A stretch of DNA of 64,000 bases from Prorocentrum cordatum (taxonomy: Eukaryota; Sar; Dinophyceae; Prorocentrales; Prorocentraceae), in assembly GCA_963575745.1 (NCBI GenBank), contig CAUYUJ010001747.1, forward strand, positions 496,836 to 560,835. Direction: 5' to 3'. Below, piece by piece: positions 27,042-35,430 of the stretch. The position numbers were made by a program, and so were the translations under genes. The notes under the pieces were generated by a model. The model did no database searches. It was not told the DNA's origin and worked only from the letters and a program-made list of their open reading frames with translations. Position 1 is the first letter of the stretch. Every line of letters starts with the position of its first letter.

Positions 27042-30000
27042 ATGTCGAGCCTGGGCGCCTCTTCTTCTGCTGACGGGAGCCAGCAATCTAGCGCTGCCGC
27101 CGCTGCTGTGGCCGCGCGCGTGGCCGAGCGCACCATCGCCGAGATCGAGGGCGACAAGTACGACGACAGCGGCAAGTACGCAGACTTCGCGGATCGCTGC
27201 GGAGGGACGAGGTCGCCCCTGGAGCTCCTCGGCATGTGCGAGCAGCTCTACTGCGAGAACGCGGACTGCCGCCTCTCGCTCGTGGACGAGACGGGCTTGT
27301 GGACTACCGACCGCCACCCCCTTAACGCAGAGGGACGCGGCGACGAGGACAGCGTCTCGCAACGGGAGGAGAGCGTCACTAAGATCGGCATCATAGATAT
27401 TCGCAAGGGGCCATGGTACATGAAGTGCCCAGAGCACATGAAGCGCGAAGTTCGTCCAGGAACGCAGTACTTGCTGTTCCACTGGGGCACCCTGCTTGAG
27501 GGGGCAAGGCGAGCTTTCGCCAAGGACGGCCAGAAGAAGAATCGCACAGTACAGCTTTCCGTCATGAACGGTGTGAAGGCGTGCAAGGAGTTCAACATTC
27601 GCATGCCGAAGGACGCCATCAGGTTTCTCATCAACGTTGGCAACCTCGTCAACGATCAGCAGACGCCGAAGACGTTCGTGGAGATCTTGGAAAGCACAGA
27701 CAGCATTGAGATGGCATGGACGAAGAAGAAGAACGCGAACAATTGGTCTGCTCCAGCTTTGGGTGGACAGGCGAAGCTCGAGGAGTACAAGTTCGAGTTC
27801 ATCAAGACCTTGTCGAGGGATTGGAGGACGTATCGCAACTACGAGCTGTGCAACACGTTCTACAAGGAGAGCAAGAAGGTGTTCACCGACGGTACCACCA
27901 CTGTGTGGGCGGAGTTCAAGAGGCGCGCCCTTGCCGAGATTGCGTTTACTCAACCTTTGGCGTCGAAGCATGAGCGGACCTTCATCGTCCTCGCCTCTGT
28001 CCTTCGGAAGTTGCGCTACAACCATCCTCAGTTCATCGTGGACGTCATCATGCAGTACTTCCCAAGGACCCCTACAGCAGGCAACATCGGCAAGGGCTTC
28101 CTGCATTCCGAAGGACTGGCGCCCATCGACGTCTTCAAGGAGGATGCGATCGACACTTTGATGGAGTCTATGAAGGAGTCGGCTGTCTGGAAGCAGCTCA
28201 AGGCGGACAAGGCGAAGCGCAACGAGATGCTCCTGCAGGCTGCTCAAGAGGCGCAGTCAGTTGTACAGCCAGAAGGCGAGGCAGCGGGTAGCAAGAAGGA
28301 TGCGAAGGAGCTGAAGAAGAGCCAGAAGAAAGCCGAGATAATCAAGAATAAAGCCCCGAAAGCAGACCTCGTCATCGACGAAGAGAACGACGTGGAGTTC
28401 CTGCACCACCTTCGCGAGACAATCGAGTACATGATGAGGGTCGACTCGACGAGGGACTGCGACATCGCGTCTTTCAAGGACCTCGCTATCCGTGGCTGCC
28501 TGATTGAATCAGTGGAAGTTCTGAAGGGGAAGGGCAAATCCAAGCTGAACGGGTTCTCGGCTCCTCGCAAGATTGCCAAAGCCGCGCTGTACAAGAACGC
28601 GAACTTGGCGCCGAGGCCGTCTGATCCAGACTTCCTTGATGGTGAACAACCTGTGACTGAGGAAGAGCAGGCTGCCTTAGCGACGACTGCAATCGAGGAC
28701 TTGGCGATCACAAGGGCTACCGCGGACGAGAAGGCAGAGGAGTACATCTCGCAGATTGCAGCGATACAGTGCCACTTCGTCGAGAACAACAGCATGCTCC
28801 CCATCATGGGTCGCATGTGCGCTGCGAAGGCTTTGAGCAGCGCGATGGGCAGGGTGGCTGAGATTGTGCAGAAGCAGACGGTCTTCGAGTCCTTGAAGGA
28901 GGCGGCGCTCGCTATTACCCAGGCTGCCATTGAGGAGGTGCGCGTGGTGATTCCAGCTGAGTGGGACATCGTCGTAGACTTCATCGTCAAGGCAAAGGCG
29001 CAGGACAAGCTAGACGACATCGCGCTCACCGACTGGAACAAGCTACTCAAGCTGGACAACAACTTGTCCAACGGCTCCGTCTACCTCGACCTGCTGAGGG
29101 TGCAGCTGTGGATGCACATGTGCAGCGTCCTCGGTTTGCAGTGGTGCACTGTGCGTGGGGGTGCCGACCAGCAGAAGCAAGCCAAGTTCTTACCGCAGCT
29201 CGTGCACCAATCACTGCTGGAGGCGACGGGTGATCTCCAGTCGAGCGTGGCCCAGCCTTTCGACTTCAAGGCGCCCGAGAAGCTGAACAGCATCACCAGG
29301 GAGTTCATAGAGTACCTTGGCTTGCGGGGTAAGTCTGAGGCGGGCATCAGCAAGCCCGTGCACTGGGAGACGTGGGTCGCGGCGTGGGTTGAGGAGTCCT
29401 TCAGTTGCCACGACGTGGCAATCTCGGCCGATGGGCTCGGCTACAAAGTGAAGAAGGCCCGTGACTTGTGTGTTCTGCAGGGAGCGACGGCAGCGCAGAT
29501 GAAGCACTTCATCAAGAACAACATCAAGAAGGAGCTCAAGGTATCGGCCCAGGTGGACGTCTTCACGAACGAGAAGAACAAGCTGTTGAAAGAGATCATG
29601 GAAGCGATGGACGCGGAGCACGCGGCGGAGTTAGCCTCCGAAGCGGTTCAATCGGCTCCGACGCAGATGATATTGAACCGAGTTGCGCTGCAGACTAAGC
29701 CCGCGCTGAAGGAGCCCAAGTCGGAGAAGAAGAAGGATAAGAAGGCCATCCAGAACGGTGAGAGCGACGAGTCTGACAAGCAGGCTGCGGAGAAGCCCCT
29801 TTTGCGAAATTGGTTCACTGAGGTCAAGGAGCGAGAGTCCGCTGGGAACGCATGGACCTCGGAGCTCATGAAGAAGGTGATCTCCGCCGCGGTGTCAGCG
29901 AAGATTACGGAGGTGCTGTTGACCGAGGGCCCTTGCCAGCCAGGCTGCAACCTGGCACTCGACATCAAAGAGGAGGGGACAGCGAAGGGCACGAAGAAGA

Positions 30001-30545
30001 TCTCAGTGGATATCATTCGCATGAACGTTCCCAACGCCACCGAGTGCAAGCTCCCGTACTGGGGGAAGGTCGTGGACGGCAGCGTTGCCCAGCACATGCC
30101 GAGGCACTCGGTCATGCAGCTGAAGCTTGCAAGCGGAGACGGACCAGACCTCTGGCTCGACGGAGCTCAGTTTCAGAATGTCAAGCGCAGCGACTTCTGC
30201 CCAGCGTGGCTCATCACGTACGCGCAGCCCGTGGACAAAGACAAGGACAAGGACGCAGTTGTGCAGGAGCCGCCGAAAAAGAAAGCGAAGAAGTCGGCTC
30301 AGGGAGTCAAGTACGACCCCTTCGACACGCACGAAGTTCACTACGAGCCGATGCCGATCGCGATCCACGTGAATGGCGAGGCCCACATTTTCGACTACAC
30401 AAGGCCGTACCTGAAGGACGTCACTGGCGATGGCGTGCATGTGTACGGCATCCCGTGCCACCGCAGCGCGGTGGACAGCGACGAGATGGACATCAAGAAG
30501 AAGGCCAAGGCGCATGAGGCCGCCTCTGGCTTTGCAGCCCAATAG
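27042..30545 (+). CDS. Uncharacterised 1167-residue protein, intronless, cargo of the DNA transposon
   Basis: The ATG at 27042 is the first after the spliced-leader relic and opens 1167 codons without a stop, to TAG at 30543-30545. I recognise no named domain. Visible parts: an Ala-rich N terminus; a Cys cluster (C at about 54, 68, 73 and 78, with K-C-P-E-H near 130); a largely helical middle; a Lys-rich linker near 415-435; another charged Lys/Ser segment near 885-920; P-P-K-K-K-A-K-K near 1080, a good nuclear-localisation signal; and a basic C terminus. The neighbouring transposase has a similar basic signal, so both may act in the nucleus. Absence of introns next to a multi-exon transposase gene supports retroposition. 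It could be captured host cargo or an accessory transposition factor. Confidence 0.75.
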   Translation: MSSLGASSSADGSQQSSAAAAAVAARVAERTIAEIEGDKYDDSGKYADFADRCGGTRSPLELLGMCEQLYCENADCRLSLVDETGLWTTDRHPLNAEGRGDEDSVSQREESVTKIGIIDIRKGPWYMKCPEHMKREVRPGTQYLLFHWGTLLEGARRAFAKDGQKKNRTVQLSVMNGVKACKEFNIRMPKDAIRFLINVGNLVNDQQTPKTFVEILESTDSIEMAWTKKKNANNWSAPALGGQAKLEEYKFEFIKTLSRDWRTYRNYELCNTFYKESKKVFTDGTTTVWAEFKRRALAEIAFTQPLASKHERTFIVLASVLRKLRYNHPQFIVDVIMQYFPRTPTAGNIGKGFLHSEGLAPIDVFKEDAIDTLMESMKESAVWKQLKADKAKRNEMLLQAAQEAQSVVQPEGEAAGSKKDAKELKKSQKKAEIIKNKAPKADLVIDEENDVEFLHHLRETIEYMMRVDSTRDCDIASFKDLAIRGCLIESVEVLKGKGKSKLNGFSAPRKIAKAALYKNANLAPRPSDPDFLDGEQPVTEEEQAALATTAIEDLAITRATADEKAEEYISQIAAIQCHFVENNSMLPIMGRMCAAKALSSAMGRVAEIVQKQTVFESLKEAALAITQAAIEEVRVVIPAEWDIVVDFIVKAKAQDKLDDIALTDWNKLLKLDNNLSNGSVYLDLLRVQLWMHMCSVLGLQWCTVRGGADQQKQAKFLPQLVHQSLLEATGDLQSSVAQPFDFKAPEKLNSITREFIEYLGLRGKSEAGISKPVHWETWVAAWVEESFSCHDVAISADGLGYKVKKARDLCVLQGATAAQMKHFIKNNIKKELKVSAQVDVFTNEKNKLLKEIMEAMDAEHAAELASEAVQSAPTQMILNRVALQTKPALKEPKSEKKKDKKAIQNGESDESDKQAAEKPLLRNWFTEVKERESAGNAWTSELMKKVISAAVSAKITEVLLTEGPCQPGCNLALDIKEEGTAKGTKKISVDIIRMNVPNATECKLPYWGKVVDGSVAQHMPRHSVMQLKLASGDGPDLWLDGAQFQNVKRSDFCPAWLITYAQPVDKDKDKDAVVQEPPKKKAKKSAQGVKYDPFDTHEVHYEPMPIAIHVNGEAHIFDYTRPYLKDVTGDGVHVYGIPCHRSAVDSDEMDIKKKAKAHEAASGFAAQ

Positions 30546-31293
30546 TGGGCAGCAGGGCTCCCAGGCGCGCAACTCAAGGCTAAGGGAGGGAGGGGGAGGA
30601 TTGAGGAAGGAGGGAGGAAGGGAGGAGGATCCACAGGAGGACAGGAAGGAATAAGGGAAGGAAGAAGCACACGCGTCACTCGAGTTTGGTCAGCGGCGCC
30701 TCGCAGACGCATCTCTCTTTAGTTCTTTAGTAAGTACATCGGAATTGCTGACGACAAATCGGAGACGCCTGAGACACGACAGTGCTGTGACCGTTTTCCC
30801 AAGGTCGCATGTTTATTTCCTCCTTCCTGTCCTACCGCTCCTCCTCTTTGCCTCTGGCACTGGCTTACCAATGCCCTCCCTTTCGAGTCGCGCAGTGGCT
30901 TGCGGGTCTGCCGCAGCAACGACTCGACGGCACGTCGCTCAGGACTAGGATCGTCTCCCTAGCGAAGCAGAGTTCGAGAGTGAAAAACGACAAAACAAGT
31001 TTCGTGCTCTGATTTGTCGGCGCTTGACTTTAGTTTTCTTGAGGCCAGGGCCGAAAACACTTGATTCAGGTCAAGGTTTGGTTGACAGAGTTCCTGGACA
31101 GAAAGCAAAACGTCAGGACATCGAAAGCTTCAGAGTAAACCAAACAACCCTCCAGGAAAAAAAAACATTGGACCTACAGAGTCGGTGATTCAAACATCGG
31201 CCTTCAGAAATCTATGAGAAGCTCTCCTGGGTGGCAGCCCCAGGAGCCAGGAGGAGGCAGAGTAGCCATCACCTTTCCCCTCCCAAACCCTCA
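30546..31293. other. 3' region of the cargo gene and right subterminal region
   Basis: A purine tract follows the stop (about 30585-30665). An A9 run at 31157-31165 could be the trimmed poly(A) end of a retroposed transcript. No other gene signal is seen. From about 31247 the sequence mirrors the left subterminal region of the transposon. Confidence 0.4.
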
Positions 31294-31295
31294 CG

Positions 31296-31318
31296 TTAGA
31301 ACCCTCTCACTCATTGAT
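31296..31318. repeat. Right terminal inverted repeat (31296-31309) and target-site duplication (31310-31318)
   Basis: TTAGAACCCTCTCA is the exact reverse complement of the first 14 bases of the element, and CTCATTGAT repeats bases 20530-20538. Confidence 0.9.
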
Positions 31319-32110
31319 CATTTGATGCTGAAGAGGGAGCTGCTCTCGATCCTCAGGAGTTTGTATGATTTCGTCAGAGATTGCTATCACGTGCGAGCCC
31401 GTCTCTGGCCCTCAGCTGCCCGCGAAGTCGAGCAGTGCCGTCGCCTGCTGCCGCTGATGTCTGCTAACCTTCGGCTTCAGTGGTCGCCGACGGTCTTCGC
31501 TTACGACGCTTGCTTGACGGGTATGGCGACGTGCCAGGCAACATTGTCATCAGATCTTGTCAAACGTATCGGGTCAGTCAGTGAGAGATGGAGATATCGC
31601 ATGCCTTCGGCTATCTCGGCACGCCGCTCTGCTCTGGGAGTCCGTTCTGGAGGCCACGAGGCCTCGGAGGGGCCGTTCGACGTCTTCAGCGACATCGAGA
31701 CCGCCAAGGCCCCCAAGAGCACCAGCGTGGACCTCGTCAAGGACCCCTGGGAGCTCAACCCGCAGTTCACAGAGGTGCCCGTACAGGCTCTGCAGGGCCC
31801 CCAGTGGAAGCAGGTGGTCTCGGCCAGGGTTCACGTCAAGGAGCCCATCACTATTATCGAGGGGAGGGCCTCGAACATGACATCTCGTCATATCACAAGG
31901 GCCCAGGCCTCCTTTGGTCTCCGTCATCTACGTTTCGGGGACAACCTCGGCACCGTGCTCGCGCTCGGACGTGGGCGATGCTCCTCCTATCCCCTTCTGC
32001 TGTGCTGCCGCAGAGAGGCTGCCTACTCCGTCGCCACTGCGTCGCGGTTCGAGCATCGGTGGATACCTTCGGAGCTCAGCCCCTCCGATGAGGGGTCGAG
32101 GCGCTGGGAT
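31319..32110 (+). CDS. RNase H domain of the YR retrotransposon RT, continuation after the nested insert
   Basis: Directly after the second target-site copy the frame reads H-L-M-L-K-R-E-L-L-S-I-L, the segment that normally joins RT to RNase H in DIRS-like elements. Catalytic landmarks follow: A-Y-D-A-C-L-T-G near 31500, an E in I-I-E-G-R-A near 31857, F-G-D-N-L-G near 31935, and W-I-P-S-E-L-S-P-S-D-E-G-S-R near 32060. The phase is exactly that left at 20538, so one excision event would give a continuous RT-RNase H. The frame stays open into the recombinase region, but the protein signal changes to frame 3 at about 32109. Confidence 0.82.
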
Positions 32111-33482
32111 GCCAAGTCGGGAGGTGTCTCGCCTGCCCCGCGCGGTGTCCGTCAAGCGCCCAGCCGCCAGCCCCAAGATCGTGCAGAAGAGCTTTTTGAA
32201 GGGCAGGCCGTTTGTTGGGGCGACGAAGGAGGAGAGAATCGCTCACCGTCTGCGGGCCTCTGGGCCGTTCACGATGGTGGGGGAGGACGAGAGGGGCTTC
32301 CTGGAGTGGAACGCGGTGGCGCCCGAGACCCAGGCATACTACAAGGACGCCCTCGACGACTTCCAGACGTTCGTGGACCTCTTCGAGCTGCCGCTGCACA
32401 CCGCGGCTCAGGTCGACTTGGCGCTGATGAACTACGCCGACTACGCCTGGAGCATCGGGCTCGAGAGAGCCGCCGTCCTGAAAACATATGCCGCGTACAT
32501 CTCGGCGCACCCCGACTTTTCCCGAAAGGGGTCGCTCCGCCTGCCGCGTTTCTGTCGGGCCCTCCAGGGCTGGAGGCGCCTGGACCCAGGCCAGACGCGC
32601 CCGCCCATGCCCTGGCAGGTGGTCGCGCTGGTCGCGCTGGTGATGGCCACGCAGCTGGGGTCCCCGCGCGCGGCGCTCATGGTGGTGACGATGTTCTGGG
32701 TGTACCTCAGGCCCTCCGAGGCCGTCGGCCTGCGCGAGCAGGACCTCTTCCTCCCCTCGGGCTCGTGCACGGACTACGGCTTCAACCTGCACCCCAGCGC
32801 GAGGGGCGAGTGCAGCAAGACCAGCTTGTCGGACGAGAGCTTGCTCCTCGATTCGGTCGAGGTGCCCTGGCTGGGCCCGCTGCTGGCGCGCGCGAGGTCG
32901 GGGGACCCGCAGGCGCCGCTGTTCCGTCTCACCGCCGCGCAGCTGGGCGTCCCGTGGCGCAAGTCGCTGGAGCTGGCCGAGGTGCCCACCAGGTGCGTGC
33001 CCTACCAGCTCCGCCACGGTGGCCCGTCGCACGATCGCCTCAAGAGGTATCGATCCATGGACGAGATCAAGAGGCGCGGGCGGTGGGCCTCCGACTACAC
33101 GATGAAACGCTACGAGGCCCACGCGCTGGTGCAGCAGGAACTTGCAGCGCCCCCAGTCGACGTCCGCCGCAGGGCCGAGGCGGCGCCCGCGAAGCTGCAC
33201 GCCGAGCTCGAGAGGCTCCTGGCGCGGCCCCAGAGGCCGCGGACGGCCACGCCGTCGGCGCGGCTGCAGGCGGCGCCTGCGCCCAGCATGCGCCGCCCCG
33301 CACCTTCTGCCAAGGTGCCGCAGCCCGCGCCCGTGCCAGGCCGTTCGTCGAGCTCATGTGCGGCTCCGCCGCCCTGGCCAAGGCCGTCCACGCCGCCGGC
33401 TGGGCTTCGGAAGGCTGGGACTACGCTGACGACCCGCGAGCCGACCTTCTTGATGAATCCCTCATCGACAGTCTGGTATTGA
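32109..33482 (+). CDS. Tyrosine recombinase (integrase of the YR retrotransposon)
   Basis: The ATG at 32109 starts inside the end of the RNase H frame, in another phase. A basic N terminus and a helical arm domain (residues about 60-150) precede the catalytic domain: Arg in Y-L-R-P-S-E-A-V-G-L (codon 32709-32711), R-H in Y-Q-L-R-H-G-G (33012-33017), R-R-G-R-W-A-S near 33075, and nucleophile Tyr in K-R-Y-E-A-H (33111-33113). The R...HxxR/W...Y tetrad is complete. These enzymes integrate a circular cDNA by strand exchange without a target duplication. A Pro/Ala-rich tail runs to 33482 over the methyltransferase frame, the overlapping-frame layout known from DIRS elements. Confidence 0.85.
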   Translation: MPSREVSRLPRAVSVKRPAASPKIVQKSFLKGRPFVGATKEERIAHRLRASGPFTMVGEDERGFLEWNAVAPETQAYYKDALDDFQTFVDLFELPLHTAAQVDLALMNYADYAWSIGLERAAVLKTYAAYISAHPDFSRKGSLRLPRFCRALQGWRRLDPGQTRPPMPWQVVALVALVMATQLGSPRAALMVVTMFWVYLRPSEAVGLREQDLFLPSGSCTDYGFNLHPSARGECSKTSLSDESLLLDSVEVPWLGPLLARARSGDPQAPLFRLTAAQLGVPWRKSLELAEVPTRCVPYQLRHGGPSHDRLKRYRSMDEIKRRGRWASDYTMKRYEAHALVQQELAAPPVDVRRRAEAAPAKLHAELERLLARPQRPRTATPSARLQAAPAPSMRRPAPSAKVPQPAPVPGRSSSSCAAPPPWPRPSTPPAGLRKAGTTLTTREPTFLMNPSSTVWY

Positions 33483-34066
33483 GGATCTCACGGAAGGAGT
33501 TCGCGGGGGCGCATGTCGGCCTGGACTGCAAAACGTGGAGCCGGGCAATGAAGAATGATGGACGGGGTCCGCCGCCACTCAGGGACGATGCGAATTTGCA
33601 CGGCCTCCCTCTGCTGGCGGCAGCGGACGCTGAGAAGGTGAGGATCGCCAATCGTCTGCTCGCTAATGTTCTGCGCCTGCTGGCTGCTGCCGTCGAGGCG
33701 GGAGTCCCCTTCTCTCTCGAGAGCCCTCGCTCGTCTCGCCTCTGGCTTGTCCCAAAGCTGCTGGACATGGCCCGCGACGCTCACGCCGAGTGGGCTTCTG
33801 TTGATTATTGCCAGTATTAGGTCCCCTGGAAAATGGCGACTACCTTTTTGCTTTTCAATTGGCTGCCAGCGCAGCCTTCCCTCCGCCTGTGTACAGGCTG
33901 TCAAAAAAGGTGCAGTGCAACAGGTAAGGCACACATAACACTGAAGGGTAAAGACCCGCTCGGTGTGTTCTGGACTTCGAGGGCGTGCCCTTACCCTGCG
34001 GCGCTCTGCAAAGATCTTGCAGCGCTGGTGGTGGCCAAGGCCAAGACGCTGGATGGCAGTGGGTAG
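33338..34066 (+). pseudogene. Methyltransferase-like domain of the YR retrotransposon, one nonsense codon
   Basis: Frame 2 reads F-V-E-L-M-C-G-S-A-A-L-A-K-A-V, a glycine/serine-type SAM-binding loop, followed by W-D-Y-A-D-D (ribose-binding acids), G-L-D-C-K-T-W-S near 33525 and F-S-L-E-S-P-R-S-S-R-L-W near 33712. The C-x-T-W-S and E-S/N-P pair resemble motifs IV and VI of C5-cytosine methyltransferases. TAG at 33818-33820 stops it, but the same frame continues with P-W-K-M-A-T-T-F-L and C-x2-C residues to TAG 34064-34066, so the stop is probably a mutation. DIRS elements usually encode an adenine-type methyltransferase near this position; the role is unknown. Confidence 0.6.
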
Positions 34067-34222
34067 GGGCTCAGAGTCTTGAATGCCGCTCGCTCAGTCC
34101 GTTCAGGTCAGCGCCATCGTGCTGCCCTGTCACCGCCTGCCGCTCGTTCTCTTGATTTGCTTCGAAGCAGCGGAGCATGCCGAAGAACAAGTTTATCTTG
34201 GCACGGGTAGCAGCCTAAGCTC
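34066..34222 (+). repeat. Split direct repeat B1
   Basis: 157 bases from GGGGCTCAGAGTCTTGAATG to GCAGCCTAAGCTC, repeated at 34355-34511 with three substitutions. Confidence 0.93.
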
Positions 34223-34302
34223 ATGCGTTGTGCTTGCACATTAATGATCTCTTGCTGCGTTCAGTGCCGTATGGTGTACTTATGCTCAAGTTTTTTCCAG
34301 GA
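34223..34302 (+). repeat. Split direct repeat A2
   Basis: Matches A1 (17168-17247) with two substitutions and lies between B1 and B2. 52 further bases (34303-34354) before B2 are not found at the left end. Confidence 0.9.
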
Positions 34303-34354
34303 CCCGCCTGCCGTCCCCATCTTCCACCTTCCTGGGCGTCACTTCGCCCCACAG

Positions 34355-34511
34355 GGGGCTCAGAGTCTTGAATGCCGCTCGCTCAGTCCGTTCAGGTCAG
34401 CGCCATCGTGCTGCCCTGTCACCGCCTGCCGCTCGTTCTCTTGATTTGCATCGAAGCAGCGGAGCATGCCGAAGAAAAAGTTGATCTTGGCACGGGTAGC
34501 AGCCTAAGCTC
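34355..34511 (+). repeat. Split direct repeat B2 (right end of the element)
   Basis: Second copy of B; the element ends at ...CCTAAGCTC, after which TA microsatellite DNA begins. Confidence 0.93.
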
Positions 34512-34513
34512 AC

Positions 34514-34544
<31 letters not shown>

Positions 34545-34592
34545 TAGATATAGAGAGATATATGTATATATACATATATATATACACACCTC
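34512..34592. repeat. TA-rich microsatellite, right flank of the YR element
   Basis: (TA)n with scattered G (TATGTATATA, TAGATATAGAGAG). It matches the left flank at 17140-17167 in type, suggesting one microsatellite was split by the insertion. Confidence 0.9.
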
Positions 34593-34879
34593 TCTTTTCT
34601 CTACCTCTCCAAAGCGAGTGCCTCCTCTGACTGTCGTCAGGCAGCCAGCGACTGCTGGATAGGAACGTTCAGCAGAGCGCCAGCCGAACGACGTGGCGGG
34701 CGAGAGTTAGCTCGCCCGCCCCCGAGCGGTGCCAAAGGTGGATTGCGATTTCCTTCCATGTAAGTAGCACAGTTTTTGCTACTCCCACTCCGGAACCAAC
34801 TCATCTGGCGAATTTCTCTGATAAAGAGGCAAGCGGCGCGACAACCAGCCTGGCAAAACCAACCCAAATGGGCGCGTAG

Positions 34880-35430
34880 ACGCCATGCGAGCACGCTCAC
34901 TGGAGCCATATGTGGGGTTCTCTTGGGGACACGAAACATGTGAATGCTGTGCCGAATCTGGCGCGGGGGGGCCATGCGAGCACGCCCCCTGGGACCTCGG
35001 TGGCCCTCCGAGTCCCTGTGGGGCACAGCACGTCTGAGTGGTGTGCCGACACGGGCACAGGGATGCCATGCGAGCGCGCCCTTCGGGACCAGGAGTTGAG
35101 GTCCCTGGGGGGGGGGGCAGGATCGCGTGAGGGGTGTGCCGATACGGGTGTGGGGACGCCGCGTGGGCACGCCGCTCAGGCCATGGGCGGAGCCCCGTGG
35201 GAAGCGCGAAACGCGCGAGGGTTGTGCCGCAATGGGCGCGAGGAGGCTACGCGAGCACGCCCAGTGAGGTCATCGGTGTAGCTCTTTGTGGGGTATACAG
35301 ATCGCGCAAGGAGTGCGACAACGTGGGCGCAAGGTTACCATGCGAGCACGCCCGCTGTGGCCATCGGTGCAGCTGCCTGTGGAGTGCGAGACGTGCGAGG
35401 GGTGTGCCGGCATGGGCGCGGAGTCTTTAC
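34880..35430. repeat. Six-copy minisatellite, 88-94-bp unit
   Basis: The phrase CCATGCGAGCACG or a close variant starts at 34883, 34972, 35066, 35159, 35247 and 35338. Each unit also has GTGCGAGGGGTGTGCCG followed by an ATGGGCGCG-type core. The same consensus underlies the ~101-bp array at 63.1-63.87 kb. Confidence 0.85.

Larger units (their letters stand above)
20539..31309 (+). mobile_element. 10,771-bp DNA transposon with TIRs, transposase-like gene and 1167-codon cargo gene
   Basis: The left end TGAGAGGGTTCTAATG and the right end CGTTAGAACCCTCTCA are perfect inverted repeats over 14 bp. Weaker similarity (GAGGGG..AA...TGGCTACTC...CCTC) extends about 60 bp inward. Both ends are flanked by CTCATTGAT. 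A 9-bp duplication fits Mutator-like or Merlin elements; 8 bp plus one base would fit hAT. Inside, on the + strand, are a transposase-like gene in three exons, a 30-copy satellite, and a 1167-codon ORF behind a spliced-leader-like relic. It interrupts the RT-RNase H frame of the host retrotransposon. Superfamily is unresolved. Confidence 0.9.
17168..34511 (+). mobile_element. Tyrosine-recombinase (DIRS/Ngaro-like) retrotransposon with split direct repeats, split by a DNA transposon
   Basis: Order on the + strand: repeat A1, small ORF, gag-like ORF, RT (interrupted), RNase H, tyrosine recombinase, methyltransferase, then B1-A2-B2. A1 and A2 match at 78 of 80 bases and B1 and B2 at about 154 of 157. 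This A1...B1-A2-B2 order is that of PAT and Ngaro elements, which integrate by a recombinase instead of a DDE integrase. TA microsatellite flanks both ends (to 17167 and from 34512), so the element sits in a TA-rich target. Without the nested 10,771-bp insert and one 9-bp duplication it is about 6.56 kb, a normal size. Near-identity of the terminal repeats indicates a recent insertion, although gag and methyltransferase now carry lesions. Confidence 0.85.

Noticed and set aside
31214-33820. A single 868-codon frame covering RNase H to methyltransferase as one protein
   Set aside because: The middle (about 32110-33330) in this frame is a shadow of the tyrosine recombinase in frame 3; only the ends show protein motifs.
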